From contig NZ_JAYMGI010000002.1 in assembly GCF_035825295.1 (NCBI RefSeq), positions 1,714,001-1,778,000 of the forward strand: a stretch of DNA of 64,000 bases. The letters run 5' to 3'. The notes under the pieces are model-generated. The model saw only the letters and a program-made list of their open reading frames with translations, searched no databases and had not been told where the DNA came from. The translations under genes and the position numbers were made by a program. Of the stretch, positions 21,916-34,020 are shown in pieces; within the stretch, counting starts at the first letter, position 1, and the number at the start of each line of letters is the position of its first letter. The stretch is from Actinacidiphila sp. DG2A-62. Its GTDB lineage: Bacteria > Actinomycetota > Actinomycetes > Streptomycetales > Streptomycetaceae.

Positions 21916-24206
21916 GTGCTCTTCCCCCGATGGTGGGACAGGGCCGCCGTGGGGGCCGGCCCGTCGCTGATCCGTGATGTGTCGCTGTCCTGCGGTGGTC
22001 CGTCGTGCGGTGCGTCGGCCTGCCGTGCGTCGGCGTGCGGTGCGTCGGCCTGCGGTGCGTCGGCGGCGGGCGGCGCGGCGGCGGGCCCGGCCTCGCGCGG
22101 CGCGGTGTCCTGCGCCCCGTCGCCGTCGTCGAGGATCTCGCCGGTCGCGGTGTTGACCGCGGGCGCGGCCGGGGCGGCGGAGGCGAGGGCCGCGGCGATG
22201 GTCTCGGCGGTGCGGCGGCCGATCCCCGGCACCTCGCACATCTCCTCGATGGTGGCCGCGCGCAGCCGCTTCAGCGAGCCGAAGTGCTTGAGCAGGGCCT
22301 GCCTGCGGGTCTCGCCGAGCCCCGGCACCGAGTCCAGCGCGCCCGCCTTCATCGACTTGGAGCGCTTGGTGCGCTGGTAGGCGATGGCGAAGCGGTGCGC
22401 CTCGTCGCGCACCCGCTGCAGGAGGTACAGGCCCTCGCTGGTGCGCGGCAGGATGACCGGGTCGTCCTCGCCGGGCAGCCAGACCTCCTCCAGGCGTTTG
22501 GCCAGGCCGCACACGGCGACGTCGTCTATGCCCAGTTCGCGCAGCGCGGAGGCGGCGGCGGCGACCTGCGGCCGGCCGCCGTCGACCACGACGAGCTGCG
22601 GCGGGTAGGCGAACTTGCGCGGGCGACCGGTCTCCGGGTCGATCGGCCCGCCCACCGGCTCGTCCCCGCCGTCCCCGTGGGCGTCCGCACCGTGACCGCC
22701 GGCGCCGTTGCCGTCCGCACCGTGCCGGCCGTCCCCGTGGCCGTTCCCGCCGGCGCCCTGCTCCTCCCACTCGCTGGTGCGCTGCTTCTCCTGCAGATAG
22801 CGGCGGAATCGACGGGAGACCACCTCGTGCATGGAGCGGACGTCGTCCTGGCCGGTGAACGACTTGACCTGGAAGCGGCGGTACTCGCTCTTACGCGCCA
22901 GGCCGTCCTCGAAGACGACCATCGAGGCCACCACGTCGTCGCCCTGGAGGTGGCTGATGTCGTAGCACTCGATGCGCAGCGGCGCGGTGTCCAGGTCGAG
23001 CGCCGCGGCGATCTCCTCCAGCGCGCGCGAACGGGTGGTGAGGTCGGAGGCGCGCTTGGTCTTGTGCAGCGCGAGGGCCTGCTGCGCGTTGCGCTGCACG
23101 GTGGCCATCAGGTCCTTCTTGTCGCCGCGCTGCGGCACCCGCAGGCTCACCTGCGCGCCGCGCCGCTGGGTCAGCCACTGGGCGAGCGGCTCCGCGGGCT
23201 CGGGCAGCGCCGGGACCAGCACCTCCTTGGGCACGCCGCCGGTGCCGCCGGACTCCAGCGCGTCCCCGCTCTCGTCGCCGTAGAGCTGTTGCAGCGCGTG
23301 CTCGACCAGGCCGGCGGTGTCGACCGCCTCGACCTTGTCGGTGACCCAGCCGCGCTGGCCGCGCACCCGGCCGCCGCGGACGTGGAAGATCTGCACCGCG
23401 GCCTCCAACTCGTCCTCGGCCACCGCGATCAGGTCCGCGTCGGTGGCGTCGGCGAGCACCACCGCGTTCTTCTCCATGGCGCGGCGCAGCGCCTCCAGGT
23501 CGTCGCGCAGCCGGGCCGCCTGCTCGTACTCCATCGCCGCGGCGGCGTCCTTCATCCGCTGCTCCAGGCGGCGCAGGTAGGTGCCGGCGTGCCCGGCCAT
23601 GAAGTCGCAGAACTCCTCGGCCAGTTCGCGGTGGTCCTCGGGGCTGATCCGGCCGACGCAGGGCGCGGAGCACTTGCCGATGTAGCCGAGCAGGCAGGGG
23701 CGCCCGATCTGGGCGGAGCGCTTGAACACCCCGGCGGAGCAGGTGCGGACGGGGAAGACCCGCAGCAGCAGGTCCACGGTCTCGCGGATGGCCCAGGCGT
23801 GGGCATACGGCCCGAAGTAGCGCACCCCGCGGCGCTTGGGCCCGCGCATCACCTGGACCCGGGGGAACTCCTCGTTCATCGTCACCGCGAGCGACGGATA
23901 GCTCTTGTCGTCGCGGTACTTGACGTTGAACCGCGGGTCGAACTCCTTGATCCAGGAGTACTCCAGCTGGAGCGCCTCGACCTCGGTGGAGACGACCGTC
24001 CACTCGACCGATGCGGCCGTGGTGACCATGGTGGCGGTGCGCTGGTGCAGGTTGGCGATGTCCTGGAAGTACGACGACAGCCGCGCGCGCAGGCTCTTGG
24101 CCTTGCCGACGTAGATCACCCGGCGGTGCTCGTCGCGGAACTTGTAGACCCCTGGGGAGTCGGGGATCTGGCCCGGCTTCGGTCGGTACGTACTGGGGTC
24201 TGCCAT
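21912..24206 (-). CDS. uvrC: Excinuclease ABC subunit C
   Basis: Makes both incisions in nucleotide excision repair. The 764 residues include the N-terminal GIY-YIG nuclease ([20 protein letters not shown], residues about 19-38), a cysteine-rich patch ([15 protein letters not shown]), a UVR motif, the RNase H-like endonuclease ([20 protein letters not shown]) and a C-terminal double helix-hairpin-helix ([20 protein letters not shown]). Odd features: a Gly/His/Asp/Asn insert of about 30 residues around residue 505, and a long Ala/Asp/Pro tail built from five-residue repeats. ATG 24206 with GGAAGG upstream is preferred to the longer frame. Heads the operon uvrC-rapZ-yvcK-whiA. Confidence 0.97.
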   Translation of the reverse strand: MADPSTYRPKPGQIPDSPGVYKFRDEHRRVIYVGKAKSLRARLSSYFQDIANLHQRTATMVTTAASVEWTVVSTEVEALQLEYSWIKEFDPRFNVKYRDDKSYPSLAVTMNEEFPRVQVMRGPKRRGVRYFGPYAHAWAIRETVDLLLRVFPVRTCSAGVFKRSAQIGRPCLLGYIGKCSAPCVGRISPEDHRELAEEFCDFMAGHAGTYLRRLEQRMKDAAAAMEYEQAARLRDDLEALRRAMEKNAVVLADATDADLIAVAEDELEAAVQIFHVRGGRVRGQRGWVTDKVEAVDTAGLVEHALQQLYGDESGDALESGGTGGVPKEVLVPALPEPAEPLAQWLTQRRGAQVSLRVPQRGDKKDLMATVQRNAQQALALHKTKRASDLTTRSRALEEIAAALDLDTAPLRIECYDISHLQGDDVVASMVVFEDGLARKSEYRRFQVKSFTGQDDVRSMHEVVSRRFRRYLQEKQRTSEWEEQGAGGNGHGDGRHGADGNGAGGHGADAHGDGGDEPVGGPIDPETGRPRKFAYPPQLVVVDGGRPQVAAAASALRELGIDDVAVCGLAKRLEEVWLPGEDDPVILPRTSEGLYLLQRVRDEAHRFAIAYQRTKRSKSMKAGALDSVPGLGETRRQALLKHFGSLKRLRAATIEEMCEVPGIGRRTAETIAAALASAAPAAPAVNTATGEILDDGDGAQDTAPREAGPAAAPPAADAPQADAPHADARQADAPHDGPPQDSDTSRISDGPAPTAALSHHRGKST
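22005..22064. repeat. Four 15-bp tandem repeats in the uvrC 3' end
   Basis: Units GTGCGGTGCGTCGGC, with small variations, start at 22005, 22020, 22035 and 22050. They stay in frame and encode the five-residue repeats ([15 protein letters not shown]) of the UvrC tail. Unit number could vary between strains by slippage. Confidence 0.8.
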
Positions 24207-24273
24207 GCCTTCCACCCTACTGGCGGGACGTGACAATCCCGCCTCCGGCGCGGGGCCGGCGCCGGCCGGCGGG

Positions 24274-24711
24274 TCAGGACGAGGCGGGGCCCACGGTGAG
24301 CTTGCCGCCCGCCTCGGTGATCTTCACCGGGGGCAGCGGCTTGGTCGCCGGGCCCTGCACCACCGCGCCGGTCTCGGCGTTGAACTGGCTGCCGTGGCAG
24401 GGGCAGGACGCCGTGGTGCCGTCCACCGTGTCCAGCACACAGCCCTGGTGCGTGCAGACCGCGCTGAACGCCTTGAAGCCGCCCTGCTGCGGCTGCGACA
24501 CCAGCACCTTGTCGTCGCGGTACAGCTTGGCGCCGCCGACCGGCACCGCGGACGCCGCGCCCAGGTCCACCGGCGACGTCGGGGTGTTGGACGACGACTT
24601 TCCGCCGCACGCGGCCAGGCCGGCTCCGGTCGCGCCGACGACTCCGGCGAGCGCCGTGCCGCGCAGGACGGTACGGCGGGAGGCGGGCGGACCGACGGGC
24701 TCGCTGGGCAT
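24274..24711 (-). CDS. Rieske (2Fe-2S) protein, predicted Tat lipoprotein
   Basis: 145 residues. The N-terminus has a twin-arginine motif ([13 protein letters not shown], residues 11-23) and a lipobox LAAC with cysteine 35, so export by Tat and lipid anchoring are likely. The Rieske cluster ligands are C86 and H88 (CTHQGC) and C103 and H106 (CPCHGSQF), with C91 and C105 as the usual disulfide pair. Small Rieske proteins of this type carry electrons in the envelope, but its partner is unknown. ATG 24711 follows GGAGAG. Downstream of uvrA in the same direction, 212 bases away, without functional link. Confidence 0.92.
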   Translation of the reverse strand: MPSEPVGPPASRRTVLRGTALAGVVGATGAGLAACGGKSSSNTPTSPVDLGAASAVPVGGAKLYRDDKVLVSQPQQGGFKAFSAVCTHQGCVLDTVDGTTASCPCHGSQFNAETGAVVQGPATKPLPPVKITEAGGKLTVGPASS

Positions 24712-24923
24712 GGTCTCTCCAGGGGGTACGGGGGCGTGCGCACCGACTCTACGGCGCGCGACCGCCCCCACCCGCGCAGACCCGCCCGGACCCGCACGCG
24801 GCGTCCGGACCCGCGCGCAGCCGCGCGGACTCGCACGCAGTGTCCGGACCCGCACGGACCCGTCAACTGCCCCCGCCGGGACCTGCCCGGCCCCTTTCGG
24901 GCCCCGCCCCGGTCTCGCCCCCC

Positions 24924-27920
<2,997 letters not shown>

Positions 27921-28180
27921 GCCAGTGCGCACCTTTCATCGGAGGGGGGAGGGTCGGCACCCCCCGGTCAGCCTAAACGGGGTGGCGTCGGCATTTCTTC
28001 CAGACCGAGCGTATAGCACGTGCTTTCGATTTACGGGGTCGCGCCGCCATCTTCACCCGATCGTGTGCCCAGGCGGCCCGGACCTGCCCCGGAGCCGCCC
28101 GGACACCGCCCGGAGGCCGCCCCGGAGCCTGGACCGGAGCCGCGCACCGGGCCCGCACGGCCGGGGCGCCGGCCACGGCC

Positions 28181-28192
28181 TACCCTGGCGGC
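28181..28192 (+). promoter_or_regulatory. Possible leaderless promoter of the MBL-fold gene
   Basis: TACCCT at 28181-28186 ends six bases before the ATG at 28193, and no Shine-Dalgarno sequence fits. This spacing would put transcription start at the start codon. The same arrangement, CCTACCCTGG and GGCATG, occurs before coaE at 45108. No good -35 is visible. Confidence 0.4.
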
Positions 28193-28858
28193 ATGGCGCA
28201 CACGGGATACACGGGCAGGGTCTCGGTCGGCGGCACGCCGGACGTGCACGAGCTGCCGGAGCTGATCATCACGAAGACGGCGGTCGGCCCGATGGCGAAC
28301 AACGCGTACGTGCTGCGCTGCCGCGCCACCGACGAGCAGCTGCTCGTCGACGCCGCGAACGAGGCCGCGACCCTCCTGGAGGTGATCGGCGGCGACGGCC
28401 TGGCGTCGGTCGTCACCACCCACCGGCACCCCGACCACTGGCAGGCGCTGCGCGAGGTCGTGGACGCGACGGGCGCGCGCACCTACGCGGGCCGCGACGA
28501 CACCGAGGGTATCCCGGTGCGCACCGATGTGCCGCTCGCCGACGGCGACACGGTCCGGGTCGGCCGGGTCCGCCTCACCGCCCGCCACCTCGTCGGCCAC
28601 ACCCCCGGCAGCGTCGCCCTGGTCTACGACGACCCGCACGGCCACCCGCACGTCTTCACCGGGGACTGCCTCTTCCCCGGAGGCGTGGGGAACACCCACG
28701 GCGACCCGGCCGCCTTCACCTCGCTCCTCGACGGCGTCACCGCCAAGCTCTTCGACGTCCTCCCCGACGAGACCTGGGTCTACCCCGGCCACGGCGACGA
28801 CACCACCCTCGGCGCCGAGCGCCCGCACCTCCCGGAGTGGCGCGAGCGGGGCTGGTGA
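28193..28858 (+). CDS. MBL-fold metallohydrolase
   Basis: 221-residue glyoxalase II-like member of the metallo-beta-lactamase superfamily. Metal ligands visible: THRHPDHW (H77, H79, D81, H82), HTPGS (H136), FTGDCLFPGG (D158) and VYPGHGDDT (H200), so both metal sites are complete. The substrate is unknown; relatives hydrolyse thioesters such as S-lactoyl-thiols. ATG 28193 is chosen because the family-like part begins soon after and a -10-like element sits directly upstream. Single gene, divergent from uvrA. Confidence 0.88.
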   Translation: MAHTGYTGRVSVGGTPDVHELPELIITKTAVGPMANNAYVLRCRATDEQLLVDAANEAATLLEVIGGDGLASVVTTHRHPDHWQALREVVDATGARTYAGRDDTEGIPVRTDVPLADGDTVRVGRVRLTARHLVGHTPGSVALVYDDPHGHPHVFTGDCLFPGGVGNTHGDPAAFTSLLDGVTAKLFDVLPDETWVYPGHGDDTTLGAERPHLPEWRERGW

Positions 28859-28961
28859 GCGACCGGAACCAGGCACCGCGAAGCGCCCCCTGCCCGACCG
28901 GGCCGAGCGCCGGTGTTCGCCCCGGGCCGGTCTCGAGGAAGGCGGGATCGGCAGGACCACG

Positions 28962-29453
28962 TCATCCGACCGGGTCGTCGCCATGGTGACGCTGGGCCCA
29001 GTCGGCGCGGGCGGAAGCGAGCTCGGGCGCGACGGTGCCGGTCAGGCGATCGCCCAGGGCACACAGCCGCCGCCCGAGATCGGTGACTCCCGCCGGGTCC
29101 AGGTTCCTGATCCACCAGTCGTCGACGATCTGCACGTTGACCACCGGTAGGTCGGGGTCGTCGTCCTCGGCGAAGGGGATGCAGTCGATGGTGACCACCA
29201 GCACGCCCGCGTCCCGCGCCGGGCCCGCCCCCGGGGCCACCGGGACGACCAGGCCACCGCGGTTGGCCTGGTGCACGATGCCGGCCAGTGCGAAGTGCAG
29301 CCGGTCGGGATGGACCCCCGCCCGGCTCGGGTCGTCCTCGGCCCACCCCGGCAGGTACCCACGGACGACCTCCCCGCCGGTGGTCGACACGGCCCAGGTG
29401 CGGGCGGGCGGTGCGAACGGTCCAGGACCCTGCCCGCCGTCGGAACGCCTCAC
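28962..29453 (-). CDS. DUF6907-like protein of unknown function
   Basis: 163 residues. The pattern TWAVSTTGGEVVRGYLPGWA, then VVNVQIVDDWWIRNLDPAGV and LASARADWAQRH, resembles the small actinomycete proteins grouped as DUF6907, which often sit beside regulators. No catalytic motif, signal peptide or membrane segment. It starts with a GTG that overlaps the stop of the ATP-binding protein gene (GTGA) and has GAGGTGGG upstream, so the two are translationally coupled. Function unknown. Confidence 0.75.
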   Translation of the reverse strand: MRRSDGGQGPGPFAPPARTWAVSTTGGEVVRGYLPGWAEDDPSRAGVHPDRLHFALAGIVHQANRGGLVVPVAPGAGPARDAGVLVVTIDCIPFAEDDDPDLPVVNVQIVDDWWIRNLDPAGVTDLGRRLCALGDRLTGTVAPELASARADWAQRHHGDDPVG

Positions 29454-29881
29454 GAGCCCACCTCGTCACGCGTGGCCGTGCACTGCGCCCATACCAGCTT
29501 CCCGGGGCCGTCCCGGTCGCTGACGCCCCACGCCCCGCCGGTCAGCACGTGCACCAGTTCCAGCCCGCGCCCGCCCTCCTCGTCGGCCGACGCCTTGCAC
29601 GGCTCCGGCTTGTCGTCCCCGGTGTCGTGCACCTCGATCCGCACCCCGTCCGCCAGCCGCTCGAAGCGGGTGGCGATCAGATTCCCGTAGGGCGGATGAG
29701 CATGTGTGATCGCATTCGTCACCAACTCCGAGAGGATCAGTCCAGCGTCGTCCGACACTTGCGTCAGGCCCCACACGGCAAGCTGCCCGGCCAGCAGTCG
29801 CCGCGCCCTGCCCACCGAACGCGCCGTCGGCGGCCACGTCTTCACGACAGCGGACGGGATGCGGTCGGCAGATACACGCAT
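29450..29881 (-). CDS. ATP-binding protein of the anti-sigma factor (RsbW-like) type
   Basis: 143-residue single-domain GHKL ATPase: N box ELVTNAITHAHPP (residues 52-64), G1 box VHDTGDDKP (84-92) and G2 box EEGGRGLELVHVL (101-113). There is no histidine kinase phosphoacceptor domain. Streptomycetes have many such proteins; some are anti-sigma kinases, most are uncharacterised. ATG 29881 with GGACGAAGG upstream is preferred to the longer frame. It lies between an XRE regulator gene and the coupled DUF6907-like gene, all in one direction, a combination typical of accessory regulatory islands. Confidence 0.85.
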   Translation of the reverse strand: MRVSADRIPSAVVKTWPPTARSVGRARRLLAGQLAVWGLTQVSDDAGLILSELVTNAITHAHPPYGNLIATRFERLADGVRIEVHDTGDDKPEPCKASADEEGGRGLELVHVLTGGAWGVSDRDGPGKLVWAQCTATRDEVGS

Positions 29882-30086
29882 CACCTTCGTCCCCCGTCGC
29901 GGAGACGCCAGGCGGTCCCGTGGCGGCGCCGCCACGGGTCTGCGGTGGAACTGGGTACGGGGGTGTCGGACATGACCGCTCCCTGGTCGTGATCAGATAC
30001 TCACCGAACGTAAGGAGCCGGAGCCCGAGGGTTCAATGGCAGTTTGCGGAGGCCCGGCGCGGAAGTGCCAGTTCCTGTGCCGGTTC

Positions 30087-31271
30087 CTACAGAGGCAGGC
30101 CCACGGCGTCGGCCAGCACCCGCATGCGAGGAGTCAGTGTTCGACGTCGCGCGATCACCTGCGTCAGGATGTCTCGCGCATACTGCTGGTGCGGAAGCCA
30201 CTGCGGCGCGGCGTGCCAGACCTGCTCCAGGGTGTCCACCGCCTCGCCGTACTTCCGCAGCCTCACCCGGGCGGCGGCCTGGTCGAGCCGGTTCCGGTTC
30301 AGGTTGTTCGACGTGGGCCGCAGCCCCTCCCACGAGATCGCGGCGGACAGCTGGAGCACTCGGTCCGGCTGGTCGGCGACCATCGCGTGCTCGGCCGCCT
30401 TGAGCTGCACGGTCGTGGCCCCGAACGCCCGCAGGAACCCGCCGGGCACTGGCCGGGGGCCGATCGCGGCGGCCGCCGATCCGGCCAGACGCAGCATCCG
30501 GTCGGCGTCGCCCGGGCGGGCATCGCGGTCTGCCGCGGCGGCCGAGCGCAGCAGTAGCCATCCCCATGCGGCAAGTTCTCCGGGCGTCGCTCGCGACATA
30601 CGCGGTTCTACGCGGTCGGCCCATTCCTCCGCCAGCCGACCCGCCTCGGCGATGCGGCCACGACGCAGCAGCAGCCACCCTTGGGTGCTCACCACGGCGG
30701 CAGCGTCCAGATCGTCGCGGGCGTGGTCGACGGCGCGGCTGAGGGCGGCCTCGGCCGCGTCGAACTGCCGGGTCTGGGTGAACATCCAGCCGACCAGGCC
30801 GAGCAACTCGGCCTGTACCCGGCGGCCGGTCGGTTCGTCCGCCACGACCGCGGCGTCCCTCAGCAGGACCGGCATCACAGTGGCGAGCTGCTCCAGCCGG
30901 TCCGCGGCGGCCAGCGGCATCGCGGCGGCCACCGCCGCTCGGACCCCGGCCACCGTCGGCGTGTCATCGGCAGGTCCTGGTGCGGGAGCGTCGAGGGCCG
31001 CCCGCACCGGGGCCCACTGATCCACCACGGCGGGCGACGCACCGGCCGTCTCGTAGGAGCCGCCCAACAGCCATGTCGTGGATACGCCCAACGATGCGGC
31101 CAGGGCGCGCGCTGTCTGCGCGCGCGGCTGCCCGTAGTCGCCCTGCTCGATCTTGCGCACGGCGGAGAGGGACACGCCGGACTCGGTTGCGAGCTCACGC
31201 TGGCTCAACCCGCGCCGTTTGCGGGCTCGGTGGAGTCGACCGCCGATACCCGTGTCGGTGGGGTGGGACAT
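30087..31271 (-). CDS. XRE-family regulator with TPR-like C-terminal domain
   Basis: 394 residues. An N-terminal helix-turn-helix (RGLSQRELATESGVSLSAVR, about residues 19-38, then KIEQGDYGQP) is followed by a long Ala/Leu-rich alpha-helical region with TPR-like periodicity (FDAAEAALSRAVDHARDDLD; EAVDTLEQVWHAAPQW), an architecture of regulators that sense peptides or partner proteins. ATG 31271 has GAGGTGG upstream; the longer frame is not supported. Divergent from the secreted I36-like gene across 217 bases that contain a 16-bp dyad, and followed by the ATP-binding protein gene. Confidence 0.86.
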   Translation of the reverse strand: MSHPTDTGIGGRLHRARKRRGLSQRELATESGVSLSAVRKIEQGDYGQPRAQTARALAASLGVSTTWLLGGSYETAGASPAVVDQWAPVRAALDAPAPGPADDTPTVAGVRAAVAAAMPLAAADRLEQLATVMPVLLRDAAVVADEPTGRRVQAELLGLVGWMFTQTRQFDAAEAALSRAVDHARDDLDAAAVVSTQGWLLLRRGRIAEAGRLAEEWADRVEPRMSRATPGELAAWGWLLLRSAAAADRDARPGDADRMLRLAGSAAAAIGPRPVPGGFLRAFGATTVQLKAAEHAMVADQPDRVLQLSAAISWEGLRPTSNNLNRNRLDQAAARVRLRKYGEAVDTLEQVWHAAPQWLPHQQYARDILTQVIARRRTLTPRMRVLADAVGLPL

Positions 31272-31380
31272 ACTTCTGCCACCTCTGTCTCGGCCTGGAC
31301 ACTCGACACGGTACAGCGGGGCCGCCGCCGGCGCTGCCGGCGGTCTGCGGCATGGCTCCCACCTGCGGGAATGCGGTTCC

Positions 31381-31396
31381 CCTGTCATATGTCAGG
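31381..31396. promoter_or_regulatory. Candidate operator: interrupted palindrome in the XRE/I36 divergent region
   Basis: CCTGTCATATGTCAGG is symmetric at 14 of 16 positions (CCTG-N-CATATG-N-CAGG). Its A+T centre stands out in this GC-rich DNA. It lies 110 bases before the XRE start and 93 bases before the I36-like start, as expected for an autoregulated regulator controlling both. A second short dyad ACCGTCGACCTACGGT lies at about 31420-31435. Confidence 0.45.
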
Positions 31397-31488
31397 AGCG
31401 CGGCGCCCCGGGTTCCTCCTACCGTCGACCTACGGTGCTGACGACTGGTCAGGCAGTCATCGGCAGACCGACAACGGAGGAAAGAACC

Positions 31489-31863
31489 ATGCGCAAGCTC
31501 ACCAGGGCCGTCTCGGCCCTCGCCGTCGCCGCGGCGGCCGCCGCCGCCGTGACCCTCGGCTCCGGCCCGGCGCAGGCCGCCGACGGGTCGTGGGACGGGT
31601 GCCCGTCGGGCGCGGTCTGCATCTACGGCGAAGGCGTCCACGACAACCTCACCACGCCGACCGACGTCTTCTGGAGCTACGGCGCCCACAACCTCAGCGG
31701 CCAGTACAACTGGCACTGGGTGCTCAACAACCAGACCGGCGGCGCCCACGCCCACCTGTGCCTGGGGTCGAACGGCGCCAACTGCACCTACGACCTGGCC
31801 GCGCAGCACGGCGTCTGGGCCGATCTCACGCCGGTCAACTCCATCACGCTCGACCGGCCGTGA
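31489..31863 (+). CDS. Secreted peptidase inhibitor I36-like protein
   Basis: 124 residues. A Sec signal peptide (MRKLTRAVSALAVAAAAAAA, cleavage likely after AQA near residue 30) precedes a small beta-rich domain. The pattern CPSGAVCIYGEG is typical of the I36/SMI (beta-gamma-crystallin-like) secreted proteins of streptomycetes; two further cysteines (C-L-G...C-T-Y) could form a second disulfide. The type protein inhibits metalloproteases, but most members are uncharacterised. ATG 31489 follows GGAGGAAAG, a very strong ribosome site, suggesting high expression. Divergent from the XRE gene. Confidence 0.85.
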   Translation: MRKLTRAVSALAVAAAAAAAVTLGSGPAQAADGSWDGCPSGAVCIYGEGVHDNLTTPTDVFWSYGAHNLSGQYNWHWVLNNQTGGAHAHLCLGSNGANCTYDLAAQHGVWADLTPVNSITLDRP

Positions 31864-31866
31864 TCC

Positions 31867-31917
31867 GCCGGCCTTCGGCGCGGTGGCCATGATCCGCCGG
31901 CTGCGTCGAAGGCCGGC
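31867..31917 (+). terminator. Inverted repeat directly after the I36-like gene
   Basis: GCCGGCCTTCG at 31867-31877 pairs perfectly with CGAAGGCCGGC at 31907-31917 around a 29-base loop. It begins four bases after the stop codon. A direct repeat TGATCCGCCGGC (31861 and 31890) is part of the same region. Confidence 0.55.
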
Positions 31918-31970
31918 CACCCGCCCGTCGCGGCGGGGGCGGGCCGCCGCCGGACCGCGACTCGGGGGAC

Positions 31971-32008
31971 GGCTGGGGCCCGGGGCGGCGTGCTCCGGGC
32001 CCCCAGCC
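31971..32008. terminator. Bidirectional hairpin between I36-like and kinase genes
   Basis: GGCTGGGGCCCGG at 31971-31983 pairs with CCGGGCCCCCAGCC at 31995-32008 with one bulged C. It lies between two convergent genes. Confidence 0.65.
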
Positions 32009-32067
32009 GCGGGTCTCCGGCGGCGGCCCGCCGCGACCGGCCGGCCCCGCCTGCCGTACGGCGCGGG

Positions 32068-34017
32068 TCAGGCGGAGGTGTAGTCCGCCATGTTGCGGTG
32101 GACCTTGTCGACGTAGGGCTGGAGGCGGGCCGGCACTCCGCCCGCGTCGACGATGGTGCGGACGCTGGTGCGGTAGGCCGCCGCGGTCAGCGCGGGCAGG
32201 TCGCCGTGCATGCCGTCGGCCTTGAGCTGCTCGTCGATCCAGCACAGGTACGCGCCCATGGTGGCGATGGCGTCGGGCGGCGACATGTAGTCCTTCCTGC
32301 CGTCGTGGTCCCCGTCCACCGCCCACGCGTCGAAGACCCGCGGGGTCCACATGGCGATGCCGTACTCGTCGGTGCTCGGGCGGCGGGCCCGCGCGTCGAA
32401 GCCGCTCTCGGCCCCCAGCATGGCGGCGATCAGCACCGGGGTGACCTCCTCCTGGACGCACATCCGGGCGGCCTGCGAGATGTACGGGCGCAGCGCGGCG
32501 GGCACGTCGGCGTGGGCGGGCAGCGCGCCGGCGAGCGGGGCCAGCCGGGAGGCGGGGGTGGCGTGCGCGGCCCGGGGCGGGGAGCCGCCGGACCCGGTCG
32601 CTCCCCCGTCGCCGCCGGTGAACGCGAACGCGGCGGCGACCGCCGCGGCGGCCACGACCGCGAGGGCGGCCGGCAGCAGCACCCGGCGCCGGGTCCGCGG
32701 GGCGGCGCGGGCGAGCGGCCCCGCCGCGCGTAACGCGAGGCCAGCGGGAGCCGCCAGGTCCACCGGGCCTGCCGGGCCGGCCGGACCCGCGAGGTCCGCC
32801 TGGTCCGCCGAGCCAGCCGGACCTGCCGGGCCCGCGAGGTCCACCGGGTCCGCCGGGTCCGCCAGGGCGACCGGGCCCACCGAGCCAGCCGGGTCCGCCA
32901 GCTCGGCGACGCGCGCGACCAGCCGCTCCGCGGTCAGCCCGGCCCGGCCGGCGTGGTCGGGGGCCAGGCACGCGGCGATCAGCTCCCGCCATCCTTCGGC
33001 GAGTCCGGGCGCCAGCCGCAGCGGGGCCGTGCCGCGCGCGTAGGACTGGGCGGCCAGCGCCCGCGCCCGCGCGGTCGCCCCGGGGAACGGGTGCAGGCCG
33101 CCGGCGAGCACCTGGTGGGCCACCACGCCGTACGCCCAGATGTCGCCGGTCGGGCGGACGGCGGTGCCGCGGCTTCCGGTGCGTTCCGACCACCACTCGG
33201 GCGGCATGTGGTCCAGCGTGCCCATCGGCGGCACGTAGGCGTGGGTGCCCTCCAGCTCGGTGGTCAGGCCGAAGTCGGCGAGCCACACCTCGTCGCCGGG
33301 GCTGAGCAGGATGTTGGCGGGCTTCAGGTCGCCGTGCAGCCAGCCCTCGGCGTGCAGGTGGGCCAGTCCCGCGGCGGCCCCGCGCAGGATGCGCGCGGCG
33401 CCGGGCACCGGTCCCCGCGCGGCGGCGCCGCTGCCCCCGGGCCCCCCGGGGGCGCCCGCGGTCGCCTCGGCGGCGTCCAGCAGGTCCTGGACGCTGTGTT
33501 CCGCACGGTCCATGACCAGGACGACCGCGCCGTCCAGACCGGGACGGTCGGGATCGGCGACGGTCAGCGACGCGTGGGTGCGTACCAGGTGCGGATGGCG
33601 GGCGGCCAGGCTGAACCGCACCTCGCGGCCCACGATCTCGTCCAGGGCCGCGCGGCGGCCGGGCGTCAGGGCGGCGGCGCCGAGGAACTTCAGCGCGGCC
33701 CGCCCGCCGGCGCCGTCCTCTGCTGCGTACACGCTGCCCCAACTGCCCGAGCCGATCGGCCCGGTGACCGTCCAGTCCCCGACGCGGTACCCGTCGGGAA
33801 CCTCGACCGGCGCCCTGCCCGGCGCGCCGGGCCTCGGGGCGGGAGCGGGCGTCGCGGCACCGGGGGTCGCGGCACGAGGCGTCGCGGCACGAGGCGTCAC
33901 GGCACGAGGCGTCACGGCGCCGGGTCGCGAAGGCCCGGCGCCGGAGGGATCGCTGCCGGAGAGCGCGCGACCGGAAGGATCGCGGCCGGGAAGACCGCCG
34001 CCAGAAGGCTCGGGCAC
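32068..34017 (-). CDS. Ser/Thr protein kinase fused to an extracellular lytic-transglycosylase-like domain
   Basis: 649 residues in three parts. (1) A Ser/Gly/Pro-rich leader, then a kinase domain at about 75-370: P-loop [10 protein letters not shown] (89-98), K110 in AALKFLG, catalytic loop [11 protein letters not shown] (228-238), DFG at 248-250. The usual HRD arginine is glycine, so it is a non-RD kinase. (2) An Ala/Gly/Pro/Asp linker and one membrane helix (about 446-467). (3) An outside domain of about 180 residues with the transglycosylase-like glutamate E537 in [14 protein letters not shown] and [10 protein letters not shown]. It could sense or cut peptidoglycan and signal inward. ATG 34017 starts four bases from the end of the FHA gene, so the two form an operon. 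Whether part 3 is catalytic is unproven. Confidence 0.9.
   Translation of the reverse strand: MPEPSGGGLPGRDPSGRALSGSDPSGAGPSRPGAVTPRAVTPRAATPRAATPGAATPAPAPRPGAPGRAPVEVPDGYRVGDWTVTGPIGSGSWGSVYAAEDGAGGRAALKFLGAAALTPGRRAALDEIVGREVRFSLAARHPHLVRTHASLTVADPDRPGLDGAVVLVMDRAEHSVQDLLDAAEATAGAPGGPGGSGAAARGPVPGAARILRGAAAGLAHLHAEGWLHGDLKPANILLSPGDEVWLADFGLTTELEGTHAYVPPMGTLDHMPPEWWSERTGSRGTAVRPTGDIWAYGVVAHQVLAGGLHPFPGATARARALAAQSYARGTAPLRLAPGLAEGWRELIAACLAPDHAGRAGLTAERLVARVAELADPAGSVGPVALADPADPVDLAGPAGPAGSADQADLAGPAGPAGPVDLAAPAGLALRAAGPLARAAPRTRRRVLLPAALAVVAAAAVAAAFAFTGGDGGATGSGGSPPRAAHATPASRLAPLAGALPAHADVPAALRPYISQAARMCVQEEVTPVLIAAMLGAESGFDARARRPSTDEYGIAMWTPRVFDAWAVDGDHDGRKDYMSPPDAIATMGAYLCWIDEQLKADGMHGDLPALTAAAYRTSVRTIVDAGGVPARLQPYVDKVHRNMADYTSA
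33849..33923. repeat. Five 15-bp tandem repeats in the kinase leader
   Basis: Units like GCGTCGCGGCACGAG start at 33849, 33864, 33879, 33894 and 33909. They encode the [10 protein letters not shown] five-residue repeats in the N-terminal leader of the kinase. In-frame length variation is likely; the Thr residues could be phosphorylated, but nothing shows that. Confidence 0.75.
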
Positions 34018-34020
34018 GGC

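Noticed and set aside
22005-22064. CRISPR-like array
   Set aside because: Repeats are 15 bp, contiguous without spacers, and in frame inside uvrC; they are coding tandem repeats.
28011-28030. SOS (LexA) box upstream of uvrA
   Set aside because: There is a palindrome AGCACGTGCT at 28015-28024 and a TCGAA half nearby, but no TCGAAC-N4-GTTCGA pattern, so LexA control is not supported.
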